Positions 23,607 through 34,877 of a stretch of 64,000 nt of DNA are shown in pieces. The translations under genes were made by a program, and so were the position numbers. The notes under the pieces were generated by a model, which worked only from the letters and a program-made list of their open reading frames with translations, was not told where the DNA came from and searched no databases. This DNA comes from Pacificispira spongiicola (GTDB lineage Bacteria; Pseudomonadota; Alphaproteobacteria; UBA8366; Aestuariispiraceae): positions 1-64,000 of the forward strand of contig NZ_JABBNT010000005.1 of NCBI RefSeq assembly GCF_012926505.1, written 5' to 3'. Position 1 is the stretch's first letter; each line of letters opens with the position of its first letter.

Positions 23607-25253
23607 ATGATCGCTCGATTGAGGTCCGCGACCGGCCTGGTGCTGATGTCCTTCCTGACATGTCATCTGATCAACCACGCCTTCGGACTGGTTTCGTTCG
23701 AGGCCCTGGCGATCGCCCATAAAATCCTGCTGGGCATCTGGCGGACCCCGCCGGGATCGGCCCTGCTGGCCGGAAGTTTCCTTATCCATTTCGGTTTGGC
23801 GCTGCGGTCGATCTATCGCCGCCGCACCCTGAAAATGTCGCTGTGGGAGGCCGGACAGATCGGCAGCGGATTGCTGATCCCCGTGCTGATCGCCGAACAT
23901 ATCATGGGCACCGCCGTGGCGGAGGATTTCGCCGGTATCGACCCGAATTATCAATATGTCGTCGCGGCCCTATGGGTCGGCAGTCCCACCAGCGGCGCGA
24001 TTCAGGCCGTGGCGCTTGTGGTGGCTTGGCTGCATGGATGCCTGGGCCTGCATTTCTGGATGCGGGTTCAGCCCTGGTACGAAAACATCCGCCGCACCCT
24101 GATCTTCATCGCCGTGGTGATCCCGGTCACCGCGCTTGCCGGTTATATCTCCGCCGGGTTCGAACTGCTGTCCGAACTCAACCGTGACCATATGGTGCAG
24201 CAAATCCTGCTGCAGGCGCATTTTCAGGCGGAAAAGGTGGCGCCGCTCTATGCGCTGCTCCGGCCGGTGACGCTGGCCCTGATCGTCCTGGCCGCCGCGC
24301 CCTTTGCCGCACGGCTTGTGCGGGGCCGCCTGCCCTATGGCAACCGCGTCGTTCTGTTGCTGCCGGATGGCGGGAAAGTGCCGGTTCCCGCCGGGGCGAC
24401 GGCACTGGAGGCGATCCGCGCCTCCGGTCGGCCGCATGCGGCGGTTTGCGGCGGGCGGGGACGCTGCACGACCTGCCGCGTGCGTATTCTGGAGGGCGCG
24501 TCGCTTCTGGCCCCGCCGGACGAGTTGGAAAAAAAAGCCCTGGAAAGGATCAAGGCCCTGGAGGGGGTTCGGCTGGCCTGTCAGATTCGCCCGACCAGCA
24601 ATCTGGGCGTCACCCCCCTGCTCCCGCCCACGGCGGGCGCGAAGGAAGGTCGCCAACTCGGCGGGCTGGAGGGCGAGGAAAAGCGCGTCACCTGTCTGTT
24701 CATCGATATGCGCGGCTCGACCAAGCTGGGCGAGGAAAAGCTGCCCTATGACGTGCTGTTCATCCTGAACCAGTTTTTCTCGGAAATGACCAAGGCCGTG
24801 GCGGAAACCAACGGCCATTACGCGCAGTTCAACGGCGACGGGCTGATGGCGCTCTACGGCCTGACCGGCACGCCGGAGGATGGCGCGCGCGACGCCCTGC
24901 GCGGCGCGGTGGCGATGCTGCGCCGGTTGGACAGTCTGAACGAGGCCCTGAAAAGCGAATTGCCCTTCCCGCTGCAAATCGGCATCGGCATCCATCACGG
25001 CGACGCCATCGTCGGTGCGATGGGCCCGCCCCAGGCGCAGATCACATCGGCCATCGGCGACACGATCAATATCGCCGCCCGCCTGGAAACCCTGACGAAA
25101 CAGAACGGGGTGCCGATCATCCTGTCCCGCGAAACCGCCAAGACGGCCAGCCTGAACACCGCAGGCTTCGACCCCGCCAGCATACCGGTCCGGGGCCGCG
25201 ACGAACCGGTCGACATCTATCTGATCCCCAACCGGGACGCCCTCCCCGCCTAA
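23607..25253 (+). CDS. Redox-type membrane adenylate cyclase: SdhC-like anchor, 2Fe-2S domain, cyclase domain
   Basis: A 548-aa protein of three parts. Residues about 5-235 form six membrane helices with histidines in the manner of succinate dehydrogenase diheme anchors (H20, H24, H61, H98, H143, H149). Residues about 248-340 are a ferredoxin domain with cluster ligands C281, C287, C290 (CGGRGRCTTC) and C325 (LACQIRP). Residues about 355-540 are a class III cyclase domain (TCLFIDMRGSTKLGEE; AIGDTINIAARLETL). This matches the layout of Sinorhizobium CyaC, whose activity responds to quinone and oxygen redox state. Likely role: converts respiratory-chain redox state into cAMP. Divergent from the YffB-like gene. 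Confidence 0.9.
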   Translation: MIARLRSATGLVLMSFLTCHLINHAFGLVSFEALAIAHKILLGIWRTPPGSALLAGSFLIHFGLALRSIYRRRTLKMSLWEAGQIGSGLLIPVLIAEHIMGTAVAEDFAGIDPNYQYVVAALWVGSPTSGAIQAVALVVAWLHGCLGLHFWMRVQPWYENIRRTLIFIAVVIPVTALAGYISAGFELLSELNRDHMVQQILLQAHFQAEKVAPLYALLRPVTLALIVLAAAPFAARLVRGRLPYGNRVVLLLPDGGKVPVPAGATALEAIRASGRPHAAVCGGRGRCTTCRVRILEGASLLAPPDELEKKALERIKALEGVRLACQIRPTSNLGVTPLLPPTAGAKEGRQLGGLEGEEKRVTCLFIDMRGSTKLGEEKLPYDVLFILNQFFSEMTKAVAETNGHYAQFNGDGLMALYGLTGTPEDGARDALRGAVAMLRRLDSLNEALKSELPFPLQIGIGIHHGDAIVGAMGPPQAQITSAIGDTINIAARLETLTKQNGVPIILSRETAKTASLNTAGFDPASIPVRGRDEPVDIYLIPNRDALPA

Positions 25254-25342
25254 CACCCTGCCCGCCTGACGCCGGTTCTTGCCGTCCCGCGCAAACCGCC
25301 GCACACTACCTGCCGGAGAAATTTCCCAAGACCGGCAATCGC

Positions 25343-26989
25343 ATGACCGACGCTCCCCCAAAGCGCATCCCCGCCAACGAAAACCCCTGGTACCGCCTCG
25401 CCACCGTGCATGGGGAACAGCCGGTGGATGGGGTGTTTAATAATAAACTTGCAGCAAAGAACCGACTAGTCTGGAATCGTTGGATGGCTCAATCTCTGTC
25501 TGAAAGCAGCCGATTTTATTTGCTCCAAAAGGGTAGTCTCTCCAGTGATGAAGTCGGCCCTTTAACCGATTCTGACCGAGAAGCCATATCCACTCGTCTA
25601 ATGGAGCTGAAAGCACCCGATCCGAACACTGAGATCAATTGGTCTGAGACAGAATTTCCGAACAATTCACTTTTCAATGGTTATTTGTTTTGCCAATCAG
25701 TACACGCTAAAAACGCTTTATTTAATGGTTACACCTCATTTTCTTTGGCTATCTTTCGAGATGCAGCTGTTTTTTCGGAATCCTTATTTATGGGGAACAC
25801 CAGTTTCTACGCCGCTATTTTTTTCGGCTACTCAACTTTTCACTCGGCCTCTTTCCGAAAACCAACCAGTTTCAATGAGGCATATTTCCAAGGACTCTCG
25901 GTTTTTCGTGAGGCGGCATTTCTGGACACTTCTGGCTTCAATCAAGCGCTGTTTTTCGAAGATGTGGATTTCCGCGAAACCTCGTTTCACAGCTATACTG
26001 ATTTCCGCATGACCAAATGCCTAGGCGACGAGGCAATTTTCTATAGGTCCGTGTTTAAAGGTTACACCATTTTTAGGGATGCCACTTTTGGAGGCTATGC
26101 TGATTGCTATGCTGATTTCCGAGAGGCTGCGTTTCTGCGCGACGCCAATTTCGAAGGGGTTGCATTTAATGGCAAGGCCATTTTCTGCGGTGCACCGAAA
26201 GCTGTCAGCGAGACAGACAATATGAGCGGAAGTACAATCACTGGATCGAGAGCCCAATTCAGCGACCCGTTTGAAGCACGGTTTGAAGAACGAGTATCGT
26301 CTTCGGCAGGTATCTCCACTTCTGCGCGAAGAGAGTGCGCAGGAGAGACAAGTTTCGTTGACGTACATTTCAGGTCGGTAGCGGATTTTACAAACCGTGT
26401 GTTTTTGGCAAAAACAGCTTTCGACGGTTGTAAGTTTGAAACGCTAGTCCCCGTCTTTGCGGGAGCGGATTTGCACCAGCGAACGACGTGGCGCGGCGTT
26501 TCCTGGCCGCGAACGCCGAATTCCCCTAAAGCCGCCGGTGAAATGGCCGATGCCTATGCGCATTTGCGACTGCGGATGAATGCGATCCAGAACCATGAGA
26601 AGGAACTGGAGTTCTTTGCACGGGAATTGCGCGCGAAACAGGTCGAACTTGGGTTCTGGCAGAGCATTCCCATTCGGATATATGCGGTGCTGTCCGATTA
26701 TGGGCAGGGATTGCGGCGTCCGGCCTTGTGGCTTGTCGCGCTTTGGTACCTTTGCGCCGTGATCTATCGCGGCGGTTCGGGGGATGCCGTCGGGCCGCTC
26801 CAGGCCCTTGGATTCAGCGCCGCGAGCCTGGGCGGGTTGTTCGGGATGCGGCGGGAGTTTTTCGGGACCTTCCTGACGGATTTTCCGGTTCCCTGGTTTG
26901 GTCTGATGAGCGGGATACAATCCGTCCTGGGGGCGGTTTTTGTGTTTCTGATCGGTCTCGCCTTGCGCAATCGATTCCGTATTCGCTGA
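25343..26989 (+). CDS. Pentapeptide-like repeat membrane protein
   Basis: A 548-aa protein. Residues about 95-290 consist of repeated short units with Phe at fixed spacing (SFYAAIFFGYSTFHSASF; ANFEGVAFNGKAIF), the pattern of pentapeptide-like right-handed beta-helices. Another repeat block appears near 345-385 (TSFVDVHFRSVADF). A predicted coiled coil covers about 415-440. The C-terminal 95 residues have about three hydrophobic segments (PALWLVALWYLCAVIYRG; VLGAVFVFLIGLALRNRF), suggesting an ion-channel-like or anchor domain. The repeat part is AT-rich, whereas both ends are GC-rich like the chromosome, so the gene looks mosaic. Function unknown. Confidence 0.85.
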   Translation: MTDAPPKRIPANENPWYRLATVHGEQPVDGVFNNKLAAKNRLVWNRWMAQSLSESSRFYLLQKGSLSSDEVGPLTDSDREAISTRLMELKAPDPNTEINWSETEFPNNSLFNGYLFCQSVHAKNALFNGYTSFSLAIFRDAAVFSESLFMGNTSFYAAIFFGYSTFHSASFRKPTSFNEAYFQGLSVFREAAFLDTSGFNQALFFEDVDFRETSFHSYTDFRMTKCLGDEAIFYRSVFKGYTIFRDATFGGYADCYADFREAAFLRDANFEGVAFNGKAIFCGAPKAVSETDNMSGSTITGSRAQFSDPFEARFEERVSSSAGISTSARRECAGETSFVDVHFRSVADFTNRVFLAKTAFDGCKFETLVPVFAGADLHQRTTWRGVSWPRTPNSPKAAGEMADAYAHLRLRMNAIQNHEKELEFFARELRAKQVELGFWQSIPIRIYAVLSDYGQGLRRPALWLVALWYLCAVIYRGGSGDAVGPLQALGFSAASLGGLFGMRREFFGTFLTDFPVPWFGLMSGIQSVLGAVFVFLIGLALRNRFRIR

Positions 26990-26992
26990 TCC

Positions 26993-27034
26993 CCAAAAAC
27001 AACGGGCCCGCCTGGCGTTCTGCCGGCGAGCCCG
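26993..27034 (-). terminator. Rho-independent terminator of the chemoreceptor gene
   Basis: The inverted repeat CGGGCCCGCCTGGC / GCCGGCGAGCCCG (27003-27034) is followed on the minus strand by TTGTTTTTGG. It lies 35 bp after the stop of the chemoreceptor gene; the plus-strand side lacks a T run. Confidence 0.75.
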
Positions 27035-27068
27035 ATGCCTGCCCTCCTGACGGAGTTCGTTGGAGCGG

Positions 27069-29153
27069 TTAGGCGCGGAGTTGGGTCAGGAAGCTGTGCA
27101 CCTGGCTTTCCAATTCCTGCGCCTGCACGGCCAAGTCTTCGGAGGCCGAGCGGACCAAGCTGGCGGCGTCCCCGGCGGAGACGGCCGTTTGCTGCATGCC
27201 GACGACGTTGCTGGCGACTTCCTGCGTCCCCGACGCGGCCTGCTGGACGCTGTTGGAGATTTCGGAGGTCGCGGCCTGCTGTTCCTCGATGGCGGCGGCG
27301 ATGGTGGTCGAGCTGCTCTGAATGCTCGCGATCGTCTGGGCGATATGCTGGATTGCGTCGACGGAGCGTTTGGTTTCCGTCTGGACGCTGCCGATCTGCT
27401 GCACGATTTCCTCGGTCGCCCGGGCGGTCTGGGTGGCGAGGGATTTCACCTCGTTCGCGACGACGGCGAAGCCCTTGCCCGCATCCCCTGCCCGCGCGGC
27501 CTCGATGGTCGCGTTGAGGGCCAGCAGGTTGGTCTGTTCGGCGATATCGTTGATCAGGTCGACGATTTCGTTGATCCGGCCCGCCGCGTCGGCAAGGCCG
27601 CGCACCATGGTGTTGGCCTCTTCCGCCTCGTCCACCGCCTCGTTGGCGATGCTGGCGGAACGGTTGACCTGTTCGGAAATCTCGCGGACGGAGGCCGAGA
27701 GTTCCTCGGTCGAGCTGGCCACCGTGTTCACGTTGACGGAGGCTTCTTCCGCCGCCGCGGCAACGCTGGTCGCCTTTTGCGAGGTATCGTCCGCCGTGCC
27801 CTGCATGGCGGTGGCGGAGCGGTTCATATTCGCGGCGGCCTCGCTGACCACCTTGATGATCGCGCCGACGGAGGATTCGAAGTCGTCCGCCATCTTGCGG
27901 CGCGCTTCCGCCCGTTCGTTACTGGCGCGTTCTTCGGCCTCGCGGCTTTGTCGTTCCAATTCCTGCATGCGCAGGGCCGATCCCCGGAATTCCTCCAGGG
28001 CCGTGTTGATGGCGCCGACCTCGTCGCCGCGCTCCCGGTCCGGCACTTCCTTTGCATAGTCGCCGGATTGCATGGTGGCGATGGCGGCGATGCTCTGCGA
28101 CAGCGGGCCGCCGACCATGATCTTGCCGGAGAAGAACAGCACCACGCAGACGATGACGATGATGACGATGCCGCCGATCAGCGCCGTGGTACGCACGCGG
28201 TCCGCGCTCGCATTGATGGTTTCCAGCGGGACGGAGACGACGACCGACCAGGGCTTGTCGTTCAGGATGACATTGACCGGGGAGAAGACGTGCAGCATGC
28301 CGTCGGATTCTTCCAGCCAGGATTCGCCCTTGGCGATCCTGCCCTTCACCGTCGCGAAGAAGGGTTCCGCTTCACCCAGGGGCTTGCCGATCATATCCGT
28401 GTTGGAATGCGTCACCCAGACGCCGGAATTGGTGATCATGCGCACCGATCCGGTGCCCAGCGGCTTCAGCTTTTCGAATTCCTGCGACAGGTCGGTCAGG
28501 TCGATATCCGCACCCACCACGCCGATCGCCTTTCCGTCCTTCATCAACGGGATTGCGGACGATACAAGCGTGATGATCTGTCCTTCGATGATGCTGTCAT
28601 AGGCGATCGGGTCGAGGACCGACGGCTTCTTGCTTTGAAACGGGATCTGATAATAACCGGCGGACGGATTATCGGCTTCCAGGGAGGTCAGCAGTGACGG
28701 GACAACGCCGTTGCCGTCATAGAAATTGTAGAAATACGGAACGAAGCGGCCGTTGGCCTTGTAATACGGCCCGTCATCATTCGGTTGGACGTAATCCGCG
28801 TCCTTGCCGTCAAAGGCATTGGGTTCGAATCCGAACCAGAGGCCGTTCAACTCATCCGACCGATCCATGGATGCCTTCAGGATCGCGATATAGTCGTCGC
28901 GGTTTTGGTTTCCGGCCTCCATTAAACCGTAGACACTGTTCGCCGTAATTTCGGAAACCTTCATTAATTGGTTGAGGAAGTTGCTGACCTGCTCCGCCTG
29001 CGCATCGGCGATTGCCTGCGCCTGTTCGGCCGCTTCGTCGTGAACGACATTCCCGACATAGCTGGTTTGAACGAAAATACCGGCCCCTAAAAGGATCGCG
29101 ACGATCACGCCGCAAACTACCGACATTTTTGCGCCGAGCGACAAGTTCTTCAT
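27069..29153 (-). CDS. mcp: Methyl-accepting chemotaxis protein with dCache sensor
   Basis: A 694-aa chemoreceptor; the ATG at 29153 ([20 protein letters not shown]) starts directly at the first membrane helix (about 10-31). The periplasmic double-Cache domain spans about 35-285, with [18 protein letters not shown] and [11 protein letters not shown] second membrane helix ([20 protein letters not shown]) is followed by HAMP. The cytoplasmic signalling domain has the hairpin tip [20 protein letters not shown] and [13 protein letters not shown]. It senses a small ligand, probably an amino or organic acid, and signals to CheA. Monocistronic, ending in a clear terminator. Confidence 0.95.
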   Translation of the reverse strand: MKNLSLGAKMSVVCGVIVAILLGAGIFVQTSYVGNVVHDEAAEQAQAIADAQAEQVSNFLNQLMKVSEITANSVYGLMEAGNQNRDDYIAILKASMDRSDELNGLWFGFEPNAFDGKDADYVQPNDDGPYYKANGRFVPYFYNFYDGNGVVPSLLTSLEADNPSAGYYQIPFQSKKPSVLDPIAYDSIIEGQIITLVSSAIPLMKDGKAIGVVGADIDLTDLSQEFEKLKPLGTGSVRMITNSGVWVTHSNTDMIGKPLGEAEPFFATVKGRIAKGESWLEESDGMLHVFSPVNVILNDKPWSVVVSVPLETINASADRVRTTALIGGIVIIVIVCVVLFFSGKIMVGGPLSQSIAAIATMQSGDYAKEVPDRERGDEVGAINTALEEFRGSALRMQELERQSREAEERASNERAEARRKMADDFESSVGAIIKVVSEAAANMNRSATAMQGTADDTSQKATSVAAAAEEASVNVNTVASSTEELSASVREISEQVNRSASIANEAVDEAEEANTMVRGLADAAGRINEIVDLINDIAEQTNLLALNATIEAARAGDAGKGFAVVANEVKSLATQTARATEEIVQQIGSVQTETKRSVDAIQHIAQTIASIQSSSTTIAAAIEEQQAATSEISNSVQQAASGTQEVASNVVGMQQTAVSAGDAASLVRSASEDLAVQAQELESQVHSFLTQLRA

Positions 29154-29315
29154 GATTTGTATGGCTCCGGAATATTCCACCCAATAGGCAACCGCCTGCG
29201 TGCCTCTATTAAGCTCGCTAATTATTAACGATGTCCTACTTTTTGGGTGGAAGCCGACAATTACATTGAGAAACACGATGAAGGTTTAAAGACACCAAAG
29301 GCGATTACCGCGTTT

Positions 29316-30122
29316 CTAGTGGCGGCCTTTCAGAAAATCCCGGATATCGCGCCATGTGTCGAGGGCCGGTGCGGTCAGGAGGCCGTGTACCCTGTCTCCC
29401 GCGCGATACAGGCCGCCATCGAACCGTTCGACCACACCACCCGCTTCCCGCAGGATCAACGTGCCCGCCGCATGGTCCCAGGGCCAGAGACGGCGGTAGA
29501 ATGAAAAATGCCGTTCCCCCTTCGCCTGCGCCAGCAAGTCCTGACCCGCGCAGGACAGCGAGCCCAGTTTTCCGAAGCGGGCCTTCGCCTGTGCCCGGAC
29601 TTCCGCCGGGCGCGGTTCTTCGAAAAACCGGGAATCCAGCATGCCGATCATGTCGGACTCCGGCGGCGGCGCGGGAACGGTCAGGCGCGCGCCTTCCAGC
29701 CACGCCCCCTCGCCTTCCTTGGCAAAGGCCGTGACGTTTTTCAGCGGATCGTGAATCCAGCCCATCATCGGCCGGTTGCCGACGACAAGCGCCACGATCA
29801 TGCAGAAGGTCTTGCTGCCTTTGGTGAAATTCTTGGTGCCGTCGACAGGGTCGATCACCCAGATCGGGTTCGGTTCCTCAAATCGGCGCAGGATTTCGGG
29901 GTTCTTGGCATGCGCCTCCTCCCCCACGACCAGGGAGCCGGGCAGAAGTTTCGGCAATTCCTGCGTCAGGAAATGCTCGGACTCCAAATCCGCGACGGTG
30001 ACCAGATCGCCCGGCGCCTTCTCAATGATCTCGTGGGATTTCAGGCTCTCGAAACGCGGCAGGACGATATCCACGGCCGCGCGGCGCATCAGGTCGGTGA
30101 CTTTGGACGGGTCTGAAATCAT
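29316..30122 (-). CDS. Inositol monophosphatase family protein
   Basis: A 268-aa Mg-dependent phosphatase. Motifs: GEEAHAKNPEIL (metal-binding Glu), VIDPVDGTKNFTKGSKTFCM (DPxDGT), and WPWDHAAGTLILREAGG (WDxAAG). Substrates in the family include inositol-1-phosphate, PAP and histidinol phosphate; which applies here is unclear. It lies between the chemoreceptor promoter and the groEL terminator and is transcribed on its own. Confidence 0.92.
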   Translation of the reverse strand: MISDPSKVTDLMRRAAVDIVLPRFESLKSHEIIEKAPGDLVTVADLESEHFLTQELPKLLPGSLVVGEEAHAKNPEILRRFEEPNPIWVIDPVDGTKNFTKGSKTFCMIVALVVGNRPMMGWIHDPLKNVTAFAKEGEGAWLEGARLTVPAPPPESDMIGMLDSRFFEEPRPAEVRAQAKARFGKLGSLSCAGQDLLAQAKGERHFSFYRRLWPWDHAAGTLILREAGGVVERFDGGLYRAGDRVHGLLTAPALDTWRDIRDFLKGRH

Positions 30123-30146
30123 GACGGTAAAGGTAGCCTAATTCGC

Positions 30147-30183
30147 GAAAAGAAAAAGGCCGCCGGGTCGCCCCGACGGCCTT
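30147..30183 (-). terminator. Rho-independent terminator of groES-groEL
   Basis: AAGGCCGTCGGG / CCCGGCGGCCTT (minus-strand reading of 30156-30183) has a 12-bp stem with one wobble and a 4-nt loop, followed by TTTTTCTTTT. It lies 31 bp after the groEL stop. Confidence 0.88.
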
Positions 30184-30213
30184 CTCCATTAATCCGGTAA
30201 GCCGGACGGCTGA

Positions 30214-31878
<1,665 letters not shown>

Positions 31879-31958
31879 TTAGATTTCGTTTGATATCGAA
31901 TTGCCGAATAGACAAAAGGCGCCGAAGTGATCTTCGTCGCCCGCTATCGTCCAATGGC

Positions 31959-32246
31959 TTATTCGATGATCCCCATGATGTCGGACTCTTTCATGATCAA
32001 CAGGTCTTCGCCGTCGATCTTGACTTCGGTGCCGGACCATTTGCCGAACAGGACGGTGTCGCCCTTTTTGACGTCCAGCGCCTTGACCGAGCCGTCTTCC
32101 TTAACGGTGCCGGAGCCGACCGAGATGACCTTGCCCTGCATCGGCTTTTCCTGAGCCGTATCCGGAATGATGATCCCGGAAGCAGTCTTGGTCTCGCTTT
32201 CAACGCGCTTCACAAGGACGCGATCGTGCAGAGGCCGGAATTTCAT
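31959..32246 (-). CDS. groES: Co-chaperonin GroES
   Basis: A 95-aa lid protein of the chaperonin, starting [20 protein letters not shown]. The mobile loop is [18 protein letters not shown] and the rest is of usual length. First gene of the groES-groEL operon, about 75 bp downstream of the CIRCE element. A well-placed GGGGAACAACC lies before the ATG. Confidence 0.98.
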   Translation of the reverse strand: MKFRPLHDRVLVKRVESETKTASGIIIPDTAQEKPMQGKVISVGSGTVKEDGSVKALDVKKGDTVLFGKWSGTEVKIDGEDLLIMKESDIMGIIE

Positions 32247-32320
32247 GGTTGTTCCCCTTTAGCCTTCAAATTGATTTCGTGCGGATGGGCTGTTCCCGCG
32301 CCGCCGGACGAGCGGAAGTG

Positions 32321-32347
32321 TTAGCACTCCCCTCACTTGAGTGCCAG
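32321..32347 (-). promoter_or_regulatory. CIRCE operator (HrcA binding site)
   Basis: TTAGCACTC, 9 bp, GAGTGCCAG. This matches the CIRCE consensus TTAGCACTC-N9-GAGTGCTAA at 16 of 18 arm positions. It lies immediately downstream of the groES promoter, where HrcA represses chaperonin transcription at normal temperature. Confidence 0.93.
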
Positions 32348-32349
32348 GG

Positions 32350-32377
32350 CATATACGAACTCTTTGGGGAATGTCAA
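32350..32377 (-). promoter_or_regulatory. Sigma-70-type promoter of groES-groEL
   Basis: On the minus strand TTGACA (32377-32372), 16 bp, TATATG (32355-32350). The CIRCE operator begins 2 bp further on, so HrcA binding would cover the start point. Confidence 0.75.
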
Positions 32378-32406
32378 TGGACGGCCCCGAAATTCGCTTA
32401 TTTTTC

Positions 32407-33768
32407 CTAGGACTTTTCTGATGTCGCTGCGTCCGGTTCATAGCCGAAACGCTGCGAGAACCGCGCCCAATCCGCCGCATCCATCGAAACGTGAACTGTC
32501 GCGCGGTCGTCATCAAAGACTTCGTTCAGGACATCGCCGTTACGATGCAGCCACGCCAGGGCCGCCCCGTCATCGCTTGGCATATCGAGTGTGGCTTCCG
32601 TCCGGAAACGGGACAATGCATCGTCGATCGCGGCAAGAAGGCCGGCGAATCCCTCCCCGGACAGCGCGGAAATCGCATAGGACGGGGTTTCCCCCTCGCT
32701 GCGGCGACTCAGATCCGCTCGGGCCAGAACCTCGGCGCGGGCGTCCGGGTCCAGATTGTCGATTTTGTTCCAGGCTTCCAACAGGACGGTGTCGCTATCG
32801 ATGTCCAGCGACCCCAGCACCTGTTCGACATCCTGCTTTTCGACGTCGCTATCCACGGCCGAAATATCGCGGACATGGACCAGCACGCGGGCGGACCGCA
32901 CTTCCTCCAGCGTCGCCCGGAAGGCAGCGACCAGATCGGTCGGCAGATCGGAAATGAACCCCACCGTATCGGACAGGATCGCCGTGCGCCCGGATGGCAG
33001 GTCCAACTTACGCATGGTCGGGTCCAGGGTCGCGAACAGCATATCCTTCGCCAGAACCTCTGCATCGGTCAGGCGGTTGAACAGTGTCGATTTTCCGGCG
33101 TTGGTGTAGCCGACCAGGGAAACAACCGGATACGGCACCTTCTCGCGCGCCTTGCGGTGCAAACCGCGTGTCCTTGCGACCTGCTCCAGTTCCTTTTTCA
33201 GGCGCACGATGCGTTCGTCGATCAAGCGACGGTCAATTTCGATCTGGCTTTCCCCGGGGCCACCGATGAATCCCAGCCCGCCGCGCTGCCGTTCCAGGTG
33301 GGTCCAACTACGGACAAGGCGGGACCTTTGAAAGGTCAATGCCGCCAGTTCGACCTGCAACCGGCCTTCATGAGTGCGCGCCCGCGCGCCGAAAATTTCT
33401 AGGATCAGGCCTGTCCGGTCGATCACCTTCGTGTCGATCGCCTTTTCCAGGTTGCGCTGCTGCACCGGCGACAGGGCGGCATCGACGATCAGGACCTCAA
33501 TTTCCATCGCTTCGCAGATGCCGTGCAGGCGTTCCACGACACCGCCGCCCAGCAGGGTCGCGGGAACCGGCTTGTTCAGCCGCACCGCTTCCGCATGCAC
33601 GACGTCCAACTCGATCGCGGCGGCAAGGCCGACGGCTTCTTCCAGGCGCGCATCGGGGTTCCGGTGTTTCTGCGTAACACCGGGGATTTCCGGATAGATA
33701 ACAGCGGCCCGTCGGGCGCCGGTCTCCGACCAGCCCCGATCCTGGGCGCGATAGCGGGGGTCACTCAA
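32407..33768 (-). CDS. hflX: Ribosome-associated GTPase HflX
   Basis: A 453-aa GTPase that splits stalled ribosomes. The N-terminal HflX domain covers about 20-205 with the glycine-rich linker GGLGFIGGPGESQIEIDRRL. G motifs: G1 GYTNAGKST (220-228), G3 DTVGFISDLP, G4 NKID. The G4 region and G5 SALSGEG follow. The C-terminal extension is about 60 residues. The start lies 6 nt after the hfq stop, the normal hfq-hflX pair. Confidence 0.95.
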   Translation of the reverse strand: MSDPRYRAQDRGWSETGARRAAVIYPEIPGVTQKHRNPDARLEEAVGLAAAIELDVVHAEAVRLNKPVPATLLGGGVVERLHGICEAMEIEVLIVDAALSPVQQRNLEKAIDTKVIDRTGLILEIFGARARTHEGRLQVELAALTFQRSRLVRSWTHLERQRGGLGFIGGPGESQIEIDRRLIDERIVRLKKELEQVARTRGLHRKAREKVPYPVVSLVGYTNAGKSTLFNRLTDAEVLAKDMLFATLDPTMRKLDLPSGRTAILSDTVGFISDLPTDLVAAFRATLEEVRSARVLVHVRDISAVDSDVEKQDVEQVLGSLDIDSDTVLLEAWNKIDNLDPDARAEVLARADLSRRSEGETPSYAISALSGEGFAGLLAAIDDALSRFRTEATLDMPSDDGAALAWLHRNGDVLNEVFDDDRATVHVSMDAADWARFSQRFGYEPDAATSEKS

Positions 33769-33774
33769 ATCGGA

Positions 33775-34026
33775 TCAGCTTTCCTCGCCGCTTTCACCCG
33801 GCTCAAACAGCTGGATCGGTGTCGCCGGCATCACGGTCGAAATCGCGTGTTTGTAGACAAGCTGCGAATGCGCATCGCGGCGCAGCAGAACGCAGAAATT
33901 GTCGAACCAGGTCACGATGCCCTGGAGTTTCACGCCGTTCACGAGGAAGACCGTTACGGGAAGTTTGTTCTTCCGCAGGTTATTGAGAAAGGTATCTTGG
34001 AGGTTCTGGTTCTTGTCGGACGACAT
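33775..34026 (-). CDS. hfq: RNA chaperone Hfq
   Basis: An 83-aa Sm-like protein forming a hexamer that pairs small RNAs with mRNAs. Sm1 region: [20 protein letters not shown]; Sm2 region: [10 protein letters not shown]. The proximal-face and rim residues are of usual type ([16 protein letters not shown]). The C-terminal tail is short, as in alphaproteobacteria. Upstream (34027-34202) lies a noncoding stretch expected to hold the promoter; hflX follows in the same transcript. Confidence 0.97.
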   Translation of the reverse strand: MSSDKNQNLQDTFLNNLRKNKLPVTVFLVNGVKLQGIVTWFDNFCVLLRRDAHSQLVYKHAISTVMPATPIQLFEPGESGEES

Positions 34027-34202
34027 TTATGCCCCCTTCCGTTTGGCAATGTTGTTGTTATTCGTCCCCGAATAAGGTTGCCCTCTTCTGTCGAATTCCG
34101 CGACGCCGCGCAAGCCCCGGCGTTGGTCGGGCGAAAGAAGACCTCCTTACCGATGCATCTCCGTCACAGAAGCATGCATTTACGGCAAAAAGCCTATCAC
34201 GG

Positions 34203-34874
34203 TCATACACGTTGCGCCGTTAAAAAATCTTTAAAGGCGGCAAGACTGCTAAAATGCCGCGCCGGAGGAAATTGCGCAAATTCGCCGGGGAAATCCGGTT
34301 CGGGATGAATCAGGATCGGCGTCAGGCCCGTTGCATGGGCGATTTCCATATCGACGCTCGAATCTCCCACGAAATAGACGGCGGGACCCGGCGTGACGTC
34401 CAGCCCGGACAGGGCCAGCAAGATCGGATCCGGGGCCGGTTTGTCGCGGGGGGCGTCGCCGGCGCCGACCAGGGCGTGGAAATGCCGATCCCAGTTCAGA
34501 TGCCCCGCCTCTTTGCGAAGGAACGGTCCCTGCTTGTTGGACACCACGCTTTGCGGAACGCCGCTATCCGTGAGGGACGACAGCAAGGCCTCCGCGCCGT
34601 CCAAGGGCTTCAGCGCGTCGAGATGCAGGGCTTCGAATGCGGAATAGAACTCGTCGCGGGCTTCTTCCCAGCGGTTGCCGAACATCTCGGGGAAGGTGTC
34701 GCGCATCGATTTGCGGACGCGCGCCTTTGTCTCTTCCAGCCGCCATTCCGGCATGTCCATATAGCGGAACAGATGGTTCATCGCGGCATGGATGACCGGC
34801 CAGGTATCTACCAGGGTATTGTCCCAATCATAAACGACGGTGATCGGCGGAATGAGAATCGGTGATTCGGACAT
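34203..34874 (-). CDS. HAD-family hydrolase
   Basis: A 223-aa phosphatase-type HAD enzyme of the Gph/phosphoglycolate group. Catalytic DxD is VVYDWDNTLVDTW (D16, D18). Motif II is SVVSNKQGPFLRKE, and motif III/IV is KPAPDPI with VYFVGDSSVDMEIAHATG. An alpha-helical cap lies at about 25-105. It follows trkA by 3 nt and is probably cotranscribed. Substrate unknown. Trp between the two catalytic Asp residues (DWD) is less common than DLD or DxD with small residues. Confidence 0.88.
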   Translation of the reverse strand: MSESPILIPPITVVYDWDNTLVDTWPVIHAAMNHLFRYMDMPEWRLEETKARVRKSMRDTFPEMFGNRWEEARDEFYSAFEALHLDALKPLDGAEALLSSLTDSGVPQSVVSNKQGPFLRKEAGHLNWDRHFHALVGAGDAPRDKPAPDPILLALSGLDVTPGPAVYFVGDSSVDMEIAHATGLTPILIHPEPDFPGEFAQFPPARHFSSLAAFKDFLTAQRV

Positions 34875-34877
34875 TTA

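Noticed and set aside
27060-28697. Long plus-strand open frame opposite the chemoreceptor gene
   Set aside because: Mirror frame of a GC-rich coding region; low-complexity Gly/Arg/Asp-rich translation with no domain, while the minus strand has a full chemoreceptor.
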